The translations under genes and the position numbers were made by a program. Shown here piece by piece: positions 34,021-42,551 of a stretch of 64,000 nucleotides of DNA. Under the pieces are notes generated by a model that saw nothing but the letters and a program-made list of their open reading frames with translations, did not search any database and had not been told where the DNA came from. The DNA comes from Halarchaeum nitratireducens (GTDB lineage Archaea; Halobacteriota; Halobacteria; Halobacteriales; Halobacteriaceae). The stretch's first letter is position 1, and each line of letters starts with the position of its first letter. Where the stretch lies: the NCBI RefSeq assembly GCF_014647155.1, contig NZ_BMOQ01000004.1, positions 124,001 through 188,000 on the forward strand, written 5' to 3'.

Positions 34021-34965
34021 ATGCTCGAAGACGCCCTGAAGTACCCGCTACGCGGTGAGGAGTCGACGACCACGCTCCTCATCGGTGGTGGTCTCGCGAT
34101 CGCAGCGCTCATCATCACCGGCCTCGGTGTCCTCCTCTCCTTCCTGTTCATCGGCTTCCTGGCGTTACCGTTCGCGCTCGTTCCGGGCGTGCTCGTTCAG
34201 GGCTACCTCGTCGACGTGATGCGTCACCGCCTCCGCGGCGATCCGAACCCGCCGACGTTCGAGGACTGGGCCGCCCTCTTCGTCGACGGTCTGAAGATGC
34301 TGCTCGTCGGCGTCGTGTACGCAATCCCGGTCGTCGTGGGCGTCGTGTTCTTCGCTGTCGTCGCCGCCGTCCTCGCGTACGCGACGCAGGTGTCATCGGA
34401 CGCGGGATCGTTCCTCGGACTCGCGTTCACCGCCTTCGTCTTCCTCGCCCTCCTCGTCTACGGCGCGCTCGTCGGGTACGTCTATCCGGCGGCCGTCGCG
34501 AACTGGATCCGGGAGGACGACGTGATGGCCGCGTTCTCGATAACGGCGCTGAAGGAGGCGACGCTGAACACGACGTATCTCGTGGGCTGGCTGCTCGCGC
34601 TCGTCGTCGCCGTCGTCGGGAACGCCGTCGGACAGGTCCTCCTCGTCGTCTTCTTCGTCGGCGTCTTCGTGATCTTCTACGCGCAGGTCGTTTCGTGGTA
34701 CTGCTACGCCGAGGCGTACGCGGACGCGATGGGCCTCGACCGCGAGTTCGACGGTGACGTCGGCGGCGATGCGACCGGATCCGACGATGGCGACCATCGA
34801 CGGGACGACGACATCCCCCCCTCCGAGTCGACTGCGCGGACGACCACGGACGGGTCCGAGTCGGGCGATGACGAAGAGAGCGCCGCTCTCTCGGACGCGA
34901 CGGAGGGCGTCGGCGACGAGACGGAGGCGGATGACGACACCGATACCGAGGACCGACGCGAGTAG
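34021..34965 (+). CDS. DUF4013 membrane protein
   Basis: The protein is 314 residues. Six or so hydrophobic helices occupy residues 18-240, with a conserved-looking loop LRGDPNPPTFEDWAALFVDG near 70-88. An Asp/Glu/Ser-rich tail (about 245-314) follows. DUF4013 is a family of unknown function frequent in haloarchaea. The start at 34021 is the first ATG after TATA-like CTTTTCAC. The final codons and TAG lie in the first unit of a 45-bp tandem repeat. Confidence 0.82.
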   Translation: MLEDALKYPLRGEESTTTLLIGGGLAIAALIITGLGVLLSFLFIGFLALPFALVPGVLVQGYLVDVMRHRLRGDPNPPTFEDWAALFVDGLKMLLVGVVYAIPVVVGVVFFAVVAAVLAYATQVSSDAGSFLGLAFTAFVFLALLVYGALVGYVYPAAVANWIREDDVMAAFSITALKEATLNTTYLVGWLLALVVAVVGNAVGQVLLVVFFVGVFVIFYAQVVSWYCYAEAYADAMGLDREFDGDVGGDATGSDDGDHRRDDDIPPSESTARTTTDGSESGDDEESAALSDATEGVGDETEADDDTDTEDRRE

Positions 34966-35056
34966 CGCGAGACCGCCGCATCGCCGATTCGCACCGTGAG
35001 GCGCGAGTAGCGTGAGACCGCCGCATTGCCGATTCGCGCCGTGAGGCGCGAGTAGC
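34956..35056 (+). repeat. 45-bp tandem repeat, about 2.2 units
   Basis: The marker GCGAGTAGCG recurs at exact 45-nt spacing (GTAG at 34962, 35007 and 35052), with GAGACCGCCGCAT and GCCGATTCGC also repeated. The period is a multiple of three, so each unit re-creates the Arg-Glu-stop end of the DUF4013 gene. It looks like recent slippage or duplication. Confidence 0.8.
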
Positions 35057-35145
35057 GCGGAAGCACCCCGCTTCCACTGACGAACGCGTCGCCACGCGAC
35101 GCGTGAGTAGCAGGACACAAGGCCCGCGGCCTCGGAGTCTCGCGT

Positions 35146-36213
35146 ATGCAGATCAAAGAGCGCGAGGCGCGTGAGGGCGGGGGCGAGCGGCTCACGCTCG
35201 TTCCGGAGAGCCTCGACGACCTCTGGCACCTCGCGTACGTCCTCGAACCCGGGGATCGGGTCTCGGGCGATACGACCCGGCGCATCCAGCGCGCGGACGA
35301 TCAGATGCGCGATACGGGCGGGGAGCGCGAGCCGATGTGGATCGCCCTGGACGTCGAGGACGTCGAGTTCCACAAGTTCGCCAACCGCCTGCGCGTCTCG
35401 GGCGTCATCGCCGACTGTTCGCGCGAGGACCAGCTCGGGCTCCACCACACGCTGAACGTCGAGGCGTTCGACGAGATCACGGTCACGAAGCTGTGGCAGC
35501 CCGATCAGATCGAACGCGTCGAGGAGGCCGTCGAGGCCGCCGATCAGCCCGACGTCGCCATCGCCACGATCGAGGAGGGCGAGGCGTACGTCCACACCGT
35601 CCAACAGTACGGCGTCGAGGAGTCCGGGTCGTTCACCGGCACGACCGGGAAGGGCGAGTACGCCCGCGGGCGCGAGGAGCTGTTCGCCGAACTCGGCCGG
35701 GCGCTCGAACGCATGGACCCGGACGCCGTCATCCTCGCCGGCCCGGGGTTCACGAAGCAGGACGCGCTCGACTACTTCGACGAGCAGCACATGGACTTCG
35801 TCGAGCGCGTCACGACCGTCGACACCTCCGCGGCGGGCGGACGCGGCGTCCACGAGGTGCTCAAGCGCGGCGCGGTCGAGGACGTACAGGCCGAGACGCG
35901 GATCGCCGAGGAGTCCGAGCTGATCGACGAGCTGATGGCGCGCCTCGGGACGGACGAGCCGGTCGCGTACGGGATCGAGGAGGTGGCGAAGGCCGCGGAG
36001 TTCGGCGCGGTGGAGACGCTGCTCGTCCTCGACGAGCGCCTGCGCAAGGAACGCGCCGGCGAGGGCGACTGGGACGTCGACGTGAACGACGTCATCACGA
36101 GCGTCGAACGACAGGGCGGCGACGTGACGGTGTTCAGCCACGAGTTCGCGCCCGGCGAGCGCCTCCGCAACCTCGGCGGGATCGCGGCGCTGTTACGCTA
36201 TCGGCTGAGCTGA
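35146..36213 (+). CDS. pelA: mRNA surveillance protein Pelota
   Basis: Archaeal Pelota (aPelota, Dom34) with aEF1A recognises ribosomes with an empty or blocked A site and triggers ABCE1-dependent splitting. At 355 residues the length is standard. The Sm-like N-terminal domain ([21 protein letters not shown], about 18-38) is followed by eRF1 domain 2 ([16 protein letters not shown]) and domain 3 ([27 protein letters not shown]). The central GGQ of eRF1 is absent, as expected. It functions alongside the RqcH encoded just upstream. Confidence 0.95.
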   Translation: MQIKEREAREGGGERLTLVPESLDDLWHLAYVLEPGDRVSGDTTRRIQRADDQMRDTGGEREPMWIALDVEDVEFHKFANRLRVSGVIADCSREDQLGLHHTLNVEAFDEITVTKLWQPDQIERVEEAVEAADQPDVAIATIEEGEAYVHTVQQYGVEESGSFTGTTGKGEYARGREELFAELGRALERMDPDAVILAGPGFTKQDALDYFDEQHMDFVERVTTVDTSAAGGRGVHEVLKRGAVEDVQAETRIAEESELIDELMARLGTDEPVAYGIEEVAKAAEFGAVETLLVLDERLRKERAGEGDWDVDVNDVITSVERQGGDVTVFSHEFAPGERLRNLGGIAALLRYRLS

Positions 36214-36218
36214 CGGGA

Positions 36219-36989
36219 TCAGACCGTCGCGTCGAAGTTGCCGTCGCCGAGGCGGACTGAGACGAATCCCAGCAGTCCGCCGTAGACGAGATGCGCGACG
36301 AGCGTCACGAGGGGGAAGCCGACGAGCGACCCGCCTTCGCCGGCACCGAGGCCGAAGACGACCGCGTAGCCGATCCAGAGCGGAACGGCGAAGACGACGC
36401 CGCGAGCCCCGGGCACGCCGCCCGGGAGGCACTCGCGGAGGCTGAGGTAGACGAGCGGCCACGCGAAGACCCCGATCGCCGCGAACAGCAGGAAGCCGAC
36501 CGCGGGATCGGGCTGTGCGCCGACGAACGAGCCGAGCGATTCGAAGGGGCGGGCGCGATAGCCGGTCAGCACGTCCCCGGCGAAGAGGACGGACACGAGT
36601 CCGGCTGTTCCGGCGATGCCGCCGGCGACGTCGCGCGGCTCGACCCGGACGCGATCGGCGAGGTAGGCGTGGACGTCGAGCAGGTCGTCGATCAGCTCGG
36701 TCGTCCCGGGTGGGCCGACGACGGGGAGCGCCGCGGGACCGTCGTCTCCGGCCGCGAGCCACCGCGACTTCAACAGGGGGAGGAGGTCGCTCACGTGATC
36801 GAGGTGGTGGTGCGTGAGGCAGACGGCGTCGAGACCCGTCGGTCCGGTCTCGGTTCGCGCGAGGCGTTCGAGGACGCCGCTCCCGCAGTCCACGAGCACG
36901 CGCGCCCCACCGTCGCCGACGAGCAACCCGGATTGCGCGCGCTCGCCGTCCGGAAGCGCGCTTCCCGTCCCGAGGACCGACACTCGCAT
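36219..36989 (-). CDS. Apparent chimera: truncated metallo-beta-lactamase-fold hydrolase fused to a DUF6789-like membrane protein
   Basis: The protein is 256 residues. The first 125 look like the N-terminal half of an RNase Z-like MBL hydrolase: MRVSVLGTGSALPDGERAQSG, then the zinc motif THHHLDH near 58-64, then VVGPPGTTELIDDLLDV. The MBL C-terminal half, with the other metal ligands, is missing. From about residue 125 (AGGIAGTAGLVSVLFAGD) the protein becomes a four-helix membrane protein like haloarchaeal DUF6789 (VGFLLFAAIGVFAWPLVYL, ARGVVFAVPLWIGYAVVFG). Either a deletion fused two genes or this is an unusual membrane-anchored enzyme. Two zinc ligands lost would make it inactive. Confidence 0.65.
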   Translation of the reverse strand: MRVSVLGTGSALPDGERAQSGLLVGDGGARVLVDCGSGVLERLARTETGPTGLDAVCLTHHHLDHVSDLLPLLKSRWLAAGDDGPAALPVVGPPGTTELIDDLLDVHAYLADRVRVEPRDVAGGIAGTAGLVSVLFAGDVLTGYRARPFESLGSFVGAQPDPAVGFLLFAAIGVFAWPLVYLSLRECLPGGVPGARGVVFAVPLWIGYAVVFGLGAGEGGSLVGFPLVTLVAHLVYGGLLGFVSVRLGDGNFDATV

Positions 36990-36991
36990 CG

Positions 36992-39637
36992 CTAGCGGCG
37001 CGCCCAGTCGAGCATCCGCGCGTAGAAGTCGTCGGTGCCGAGCGCGGCCGCGTCCCCCACCAGCACGAGCGCCTTCTTCGCCCGCGACAGGGCGACGTTC
37101 AGCCGCCGGTAGTCCTCGAAGATCGGCCCGTCCAGGCTCCCGGTGGCGACGAACGAGACGACGATCACCTCCTTCGCGGAGCCCTGGAAGCGGTCCACGG
37201 TGTCGACCGCGACCCCCTCGGGGACGCGGCGGCCGATCTCGCCCACCTGCGCGCGGAACGGCGCGATAACGCCGATCTGAGAGGTATCGAGGCCGGCGTC
37301 GAGGTGGGCGTCGACGATCTCAGCGACCCGCTCGGCCTCCCGCGGGTCGACGTGTGCGTCCGTCGTACCCGTGACGTCCACGAACCCGACGCCGTCCACG
37401 ACGTCCGCGTCGTCCGTATCGACGCCGAGGTCGGCGAGCGACTGCGTCGCCACCGCCCCGCTCGCCGGACGGAGTCTGCCCCCGTAGAACTCCGTGGAGG
37501 AGAACGCCTGGATGCGCTGGCGCATCCGGTACTGACTCTCCAGCAGAACGCCCGCCTCGGGGCGCTCCTCGATGAGGCGCTCGAAGAGCGACGTGGTGAG
37601 CCGACCGCCGGCCTGCACGACCGGGGGGAGCTGGTGGTGGTCGCCGACGAGCACGAACGTCGCGCCGCGGTTGATCGCCGCGAGCGCCCCCGGTTCGGTG
37701 AGCTGGCTCGCCTCGTCGACGAGCACGACGTCGAACTCCTGCGAGCGCATCACGCGCGACCCGCACGAGGACGTGGTGGCCGCGACGAGCGACGCCGCAC
37801 CGAGCGCGTCCGCCTGCTCGTGGGGGCCGCCCGCGTTCTCCAATCGGTACTCGCGCATGTCCTCGCGGACGCCGGTCTCGGTGCCGACGCGGACGACGTC
37901 GTCGACGCCCTGCTCCTCGACGGCCTCCAGGGCGTTGTCGACCGCGCGATTCGTGAACGCGGAGAGCAGGACGCGATCGCCGCGCGCGAGGAGTTCGCGG
38001 ACGAGCGTGGCGATCGTGTACGTCTTGCCCGTCCCGGGCGGCCCGTGGATCAGCGCGAAGTCCTCGGCGTTCAGCGCGCGATTCACCGCCGCGTTCTGCG
38101 CCTCGTTGTTCGACACGACGTCGCGCTCCCCGTCGCGGAACGTCGGTGACTCGCGGCCGAGTAGGACGTCCTTGCGCCGCTGGTCGCCCTTCAGCACGAA
38201 GTCGTGGAGCGCGGTCAGCATCCGCGAGACGGAGAGCTCCGAGGGGTAGACGTCTACCCGCCGAAGATCGAGCGGTTCGTCCGTCGTGACGACCACCCGC
38301 TCCTCGTCGAGGCGTTCGACGCGACCCATCTCCGCGATGCCGTGTACCGGGTCGCCGTCGCTGGCGAGCACGCGGTCGCCCTCGCGGATCTTCGAGGACG
38401 CCGCCGCCGGACGGCGCGCGCGCAGCCGCCAGCGGCCGTCAGTGAGCTCCTCGCGGCCGTCGGGTTCGAGGCCGATGACGGCCCGGTCGTCGTCGGCGCG
38501 TTCGTCGGGCGTCTGCTCCCAGAGCTTCACGTACTCGCGGTGGATCTCGCGGCGTTCGGCCTCGATCGCCTCGTAGAGCGCCTCGAAGTAGTCGCGCTCG
38601 GCCTCGGGGAGCATCGATCCGATCTGCCCGGCCTTCGACTCCTGGTTCAGCCGACCGGAGACGACCATGCAGGCGTCCTGCGAGAAGCAGTACTCGCACT
38701 TCGCGTTCGACTCCTTGCCCGTCGGCACCGTCATGTCGTGCTCCATCGCGGCGAGGCGGTTGCGCGAGCGGACGACGAACTCCAGCAGGCCGGGCCCGAT
38801 CGAGAACTCCTTGGCGGGCGAGAGGTCGCCGCTCTCCTCGCCGCGGTCGACCGCGGCGTTCTTCGTGTAGAGCAAGGTCCCGGTGTCGGCCTCGACGCCG
38901 CGCTCTTCGAGCATCAGGGCGTAACAGGCCGCCTGGATCTTGTCGTGGAAGCGCGGGTCGCGGTTCGTGTTCTTCCCCGTCTTCAACTCCACGGGCATCC
39001 CCCGGCGGATGGCGTCACAGCGGCCCTTGATTCCGAACGTGTCCGAGATGAGGGTGTACTCGGAGCGCCAGTCGTCCTCCTCCGTGAGGAGGCCCTGATT
39101 CAGCCACCCCTCGATGGCCGCGGCGTGCTGGCGCACCTCCTCGCGGACCGACTCGGGGTCCTCGCCGAGGAGGCCGAGTTCGAGGCCCGCGTCGTCCACC
39201 GCGTCGTCGATGGCGTCGTCGAGGTCCCGGCCGCGCAGGAGGTCGCCGAACACCTCGTGGACGAGCGTCCCCTTCGCCACGGGATACTTGAGCGGGAGCC
39301 CCGAGAGCTTCGAGAGGTAGTACTGTCGGGGACACTGTACCCACTCCCTGATGTCCGTCACGTCGACGAGGTAGTCGGGCTCCACGACGACGTAGGAGCC
39401 CTTCGAAGTCGAATACTGCGTCTCGCCGTTCCACTCGCGCTCCTCGGGATCGGTCAGGAGGAGTTCCATTCCGGGTTCGAGGTAGTCCGCGGTCTCCGTC
39501 CACTTCCCCCAGAGGGTCAGGGTCCGGGACGGGGCGTCGCCCGGGTCGACCGTCACCTCGACGAGGTCGCGCTCGCCGTACTGCGTGCTGACCGTCCGTC
39601 CGTCTCCGACGGCCGTCACGTCGCCCCGGATAGTCAC
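36992..39637 (-). CDS. Dna2-like nuclease-helicase
   Basis: The protein is 881 residues with an N-terminal OB-like stretch, then a PD-(D/E)xK nuclease with Fe-S cysteines (CPRQYY near 110, GRCDAIRRGMPVELKTGKN near 210, CEYCFSQDAC near 310). The C-terminal half is a superfamily-1 helicase: Walker A GPPGTGKT (about 540), DEAS box VDEASQLTEPGAL, VGDHHQLPPV, SQYRMRQ and DRFQGSAKEVI near the end. The arrangement matches Dna2, which processes Okazaki flaps and resects broken ends with RPA. It overlaps nothing and ends 2 nt from the chimeric gene. Confidence 0.88.
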   Translation of the reverse strand: MTIRGDVTAVGDGRTVSTQYGERDLVEVTVDPGDAPSRTLTLWGKWTETADYLEPGMELLLTDPEEREWNGETQYSTSKGSYVVVEPDYLVDVTDIREWVQCPRQYYLSKLSGLPLKYPVAKGTLVHEVFGDLLRGRDLDDAIDDAVDDAGLELGLLGEDPESVREEVRQHAAAIEGWLNQGLLTEEDDWRSEYTLISDTFGIKGRCDAIRRGMPVELKTGKNTNRDPRFHDKIQAACYALMLEERGVEADTGTLLYTKNAAVDRGEESGDLSPAKEFSIGPGLLEFVVRSRNRLAAMEHDMTVPTGKESNAKCEYCFSQDACMVVSGRLNQESKAGQIGSMLPEAERDYFEALYEAIEAERREIHREYVKLWEQTPDERADDDRAVIGLEPDGREELTDGRWRLRARRPAAASSKIREGDRVLASDGDPVHGIAEMGRVERLDEERVVVTTDEPLDLRRVDVYPSELSVSRMLTALHDFVLKGDQRRKDVLLGRESPTFRDGERDVVSNNEAQNAAVNRALNAEDFALIHGPPGTGKTYTIATLVRELLARGDRVLLSAFTNRAVDNALEAVEEQGVDDVVRVGTETGVREDMREYRLENAGGPHEQADALGAASLVAATTSSCGSRVMRSQEFDVVLVDEASQLTEPGALAAINRGATFVLVGDHHQLPPVVQAGGRLTTSLFERLIEERPEAGVLLESQYRMRQRIQAFSSTEFYGGRLRPASGAVATQSLADLGVDTDDADVVDGVGFVDVTGTTDAHVDPREAERVAEIVDAHLDAGLDTSQIGVIAPFRAQVGEIGRRVPEGVAVDTVDRFQGSAKEVIVVSFVATGSLDGPIFEDYRRLNVALSRAKKALVLVGDAAALGTDDFYARMLDWARR

Positions 39638-39674
39638 GCCCGGCGGTAGTCGCGGACGGCGAAAAACGCTGTCG

Positions 39675-40916
39675 CTAGTCGTCGAAGATCTGCCAGCCGA
39701 GGTCCTCGCGGTCGGCGTGCGCCGAGACGAGCCGCCCCGTCCCGTCGTGCTCGGCGATGTCGCCCCGTTCGAGCGGCTCGTGGGTGTCCTCGATGGTCTC
39801 CGGGGTCACCTTCTCCGTCACCTCGAAGGTCTTGACGGGGTCGATCACGCCCCAGAACGCGCCGATGGCGTGGAGGACGACGGCGAGCGGCGTCGCCACG
39901 AGGAAGACCGGCCAGACGAACGGGTGCTTATCGTAGGCGCGACAGCCGAGCGTGGTGTAGCAGAAGAGGACGCAGAGGAGGGCCGTCGAGATGAGCCCGT
40001 AGAGCCGGAGGTCGGGTGCGCCCCCCGGGACGAGGTACGTGCCGACGACGAGCAGGGGCACCAGGGGACTGAACGCCCACGCGACGACGCGCGTGAGCGC
40101 GAGCGGGACGTAGGCCGTGGGGAGCGTGTCGTCCTGCATCGTCCCCGAGAGCCACCGCCGACGTTGTTTGATCATCGCTTTCAGCGATGGCGGGGCCTGA
40201 TTGCGGAAGCGCGCGTTCACGACGGTGAAATCGAGGTCGACGTGTTCGGCGGCCCGCCAGACGAAGTTGGTGTCCTCCGTGACGGTCGCCGCGTCCCACG
40301 TCACCGCGTCTTCGAGCTCGCGTCGAAAGGCGATGCCGCCGCCCCACGCGTAGAGCGGGTAGCGGAGGCTATCGAAGCCGACCTGCTCGGTCTGATACCC
40401 GACGCGGAAGACCTCGCAGACGTAGGTGAGCCACGATCCCGTGTAGATGGGTTTCTCGGTGAACTGCACGACGTCCGCGTCCGGAAGGCCCGTAAACGAG
40501 GTGACCAGCGTGTCCTCGTCGAGGTAGAGGACGTACTCGCGCTCACAGGGCACCTCGCGGCGCGCCCACTCGATCGCCCGGCCCTTGTTCGTCGCCACGC
40601 AGTCGAAGGATTCGGGGACGACGTGGACCGTCGCGCCCTCGACGTCGATCGGTGCCTCGGCGATCACGCGGACGTCGTCGACCTCGTCCGGGACGCTGTT
40701 CACCGTCGCTTGCACGACGTCCGCCGCGTCGATCGTCAGTATCCGCACCTGTACCTCGTCGAGGCCGTGCGCGAAGTCCTCGCCGGGGTCGTGGACGCCC
40801 GACCGGAGCGCGACGACCTCGACGATCCACCACACCACGGAGGAGCCGTAGAGGATGAGCGCGGCCCAGAGGAGGACGACGAGGCCGACGAGGATCGCGT
40901 TCGCCACCGACGGCAT
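39675..40916 (-). CDS. Family-2 membrane glycosyltransferase
   Basis: The protein is 413 residues. One N-terminal helix (about 5-35) is followed by a cytoplasmic GT-A domain with LYLDEDTLV (metal-binding DxD-like), AWGGGIAFRR, TVTEDTNFVWRA (catalytic ED) and QRRRWLSGT (processive-type QxxRW). Three or four C-terminal helices follow. It resembles beta-1,4-mannosyl or glucosyl transferases of the Egghead/cellulose-synthase-like kind. The acceptor may be a lipid or surface glycan, but nothing nearby decides this. There are four 25-bp repeats upstream. Confidence 0.85.
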   Translation of the reverse strand: MPSVANAILVGLVVLLWAALILYGSSVVWWIVEVVALRSGVHDPGEDFAHGLDEVQVRILTIDAADVVQATVNSVPDEVDDVRVIAEAPIDVEGATVHVVPESFDCVATNKGRAIEWARREVPCEREYVLYLDEDTLVTSFTGLPDADVVQFTEKPIYTGSWLTYVCEVFRVGYQTEQVGFDSLRYPLYAWGGGIAFRRELEDAVTWDAATVTEDTNFVWRAAEHVDLDFTVVNARFRNQAPPSLKAMIKQRRRWLSGTMQDDTLPTAYVPLALTRVVAWAFSPLVPLLVVGTYLVPGGAPDLRLYGLISTALLCVLFCYTTLGCRAYDKHPFVWPVFLVATPLAVVLHAIGAFWGVIDPVKTFEVTEKVTPETIEDTHEPLERGDIAEHDGTGRLVSAHADREDLGWQIFDD

Positions 40917-40995
40917 GATCGACGCGAGGGGCGTCCACGACTTGAGTGTTAGTATCCCGACTGGTAACGCCGAGTCGACGGAGCGGAGACTGCGG

Positions 40996-41095
40996 CCCGC
41001 GGCGGACAGGAGACGACGTGCGGACGGCGGATAGGGAACGATACGCGGACGGCGGACAGGACATAATCTGCGGACGGCGGGCGGGGACGGATGAC
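40996..41095. repeat. Four degenerate 25-bp tandem repeats
   Basis: Units start at 40996, 41021, 41046 and 41071, each opening with a CGGACGGCGGACAGG-like block followed by about 11 variable bases. They sit in the 223-nt gap upstream of the glycosyltransferase gene and downstream of the convergent-side protease gene's stop. The exact 25-bp period could place repeated binding sites on alternating helical faces. No CRISPR spacer structure is present. Confidence 0.6.
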
Positions 41096-41139
41096 GCGAT
41101 TCCGCCCGGTCCCGATCCGTCCCGAGCGGTCCCGCCCCG

Positions 41140-42087
41140 CTACGCGGCGACGCGGGCGACCCAGCGCATCGGCTCGTCGAGTTCCGTGTCGCTCGGGAGG
41201 TGCTCCGGCGACTCCCAGACGAGCCCGGCGGTTTCGACGTCGCGGGCGTCCGCGACGGCGTCGAAGAACGCCTTCCCGCGTTCGTACTGCTCGCGCTTGA
41301 GGTGGAAGCCGAGGAGGCGCTTGAGGAGGTCCCCGAGCGGTCCCTCGTCGCGACGGCGTTCGTCGAGCTTCCGGCGGAGGTCGTCGAAGGAGTCGTCGAA
41401 CGCCCGGTCCATCAGGAGCTCGGCGTACCCCTCGACGGCGGTCATCGTCGTCACGAGCTCGCTGAAGGCGTCCGCGTGGAGTTCGGCCCGGGAGAGGCCG
41501 TCGACGCCCTCCCGCAACCGCGTTTCGAGGTGGTCGCCAAGCCACGGGGCGGCTCCGAACTCCGCGGCGTGCGTCACCTCGTGGAAGGCGATCCACCGTC
41601 GGAAGCGCGGGACGGCGACGTCCATCGAGATCGCCGCGGCGACGATGTTCGGGTGGACGAAGTAGAGCCGGTGGTCGTCGCTCTCCGCGAGCAACAGGGG
41701 GTCGTACTGCCCGAGGACGCGGCCGGCGACGAAGGAGAGCGTCCCGGCGGTCGTCGCGGTGTTGAACGTGCGCGCGACGCCGGGGAAGGCGGCCTCGCGT
41801 TCGAGCGGCGCGAACGCCCGGCGGAACGTCTCGACGTTCGCGTCGATCCAGTGGTGGCGGTTCTGCACGTCGATCGTCTCGGGGACGTCGAAATCGAGGC
41901 CGGAGACGCGGCGGATGCGCGCGCGGGCCGCCCGGACGTCGCTCGCGTACCCCTCGCGGTCGGCGGACGTGAGGTCGAGCGCGCCGGCGTCGGTCGCGCC
42001 CTTCGCCGCGTCGGCGACCGCCGCCCAGTCGACGGCGTCGTCGCCAGACGCGCCCGCGACCGCACGGGCGCTGTCGAGAAGCGTCAT
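41140..42087 (-). CDS. Zinc-dependent metalloprotease (DUF2342-like)
   Basis: The protein is 315 residues from the ATG at 42087 (MTLLDSARAVAGASGD). The zincin motif WIAFHEVTHAAEF (HExxH at about 166-170) is followed by HADAFSELVTTM. The overall layout matches the DUF2342/coenzyme-F420-biosynthesis-associated family found in actinobacteria and haloarchaea. The physiological substrate is unknown and there is no signal peptide, so it is probably cytoplasmic. The upstream open frame is antisense to the neighbouring region. Confidence 0.8.
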   Translation of the reverse strand: MTLLDSARAVAGASGDDAVDWAAVADAAKGATDAGALDLTSADREGYASDVRAARARIRRVSGLDFDVPETIDVQNRHHWIDANVETFRRAFAPLEREAAFPGVARTFNTATTAGTLSFVAGRVLGQYDPLLLAESDDHRLYFVHPNIVAAAISMDVAVPRFRRWIAFHEVTHAAEFGAAPWLGDHLETRLREGVDGLSRAELHADAFSELVTTMTAVEGYAELLMDRAFDDSFDDLRRKLDERRRDEGPLGDLLKRLLGFHLKREQYERGKAFFDAVADARDVETAGLVWESPEHLPSDTELDEPMRWVARVAA

Positions 42088-42139
42088 ACCCGAAATCGGT
42101 GCCGTGTCGGGATAGGCCTTGTCCTCAGTCGGGAGCCGC

Positions 42140-42391
42140 TCAGATCTCGGTGTCGGTCGCGGCGCCGCCCAGCTTGCGCTTGACGAGGAGCCCGGTGACG
42201 ACGAGGAAGCCGAGGACGACGAAGAGGCCGAGGGCCTTGGACTCGCCGCGGCCGCACCCGACCCCGGCGCCGTCGACTTCGTCCGTCTCTTCCCCGTCGA
42301 CCGGCGCGATGCCGACGTCGCCGCTCGATTCGTCGCCGAACTCGGCCTCGAAGGAGAGGCCGTCGTGCACGTGGAATTCGATGATGCCCAT
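42140..42391 (-). CDS. Small single-pass membrane protein
   Basis: The product is 83 residues from the ATG at 42391. An acidic N-terminal half is followed by one hydrophobic helix (GLFVVLGFLVVTGLLVKRKL, about 54-73) and a short basic-to-acidic tail. No family is recognised, though similar short proteins occur near M42-type peptidase genes in haloarchaea. It is divergent from the M42 peptidase gene (160-nt gap). Confidence 0.6.
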   Translation of the reverse strand: MGIIEFHVHDGLSFEAEFGDESSGDVGIAPVDGEETDEVDGAGVGCGRGESKALGLFVVLGFLVVTGLLVKRKLGGAATDTEI

Positions 42392-42551
42392 AGGCGTACG
42401 TCGTCGCGGAGGCGCAAGTGGGTTGCGACCGTCGACGCGTCCGCCGCGGACCGCGGGCGCGTCCGCCGCGACGGAGGCGACGGCGGCGACGAAGCGTCAC
42501 GGTCGGTCGGGTTCCGGTGGCTTCTTCCCCGCGCCGGCCGCGCCGGTCGGT

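Noticed and set aside
40996..41095. Possible short CRISPR array
   Set aside because: The units are contiguous 25-bp degenerate repeats with no unique spacers of 30-40 bp and no cas genes nearby.
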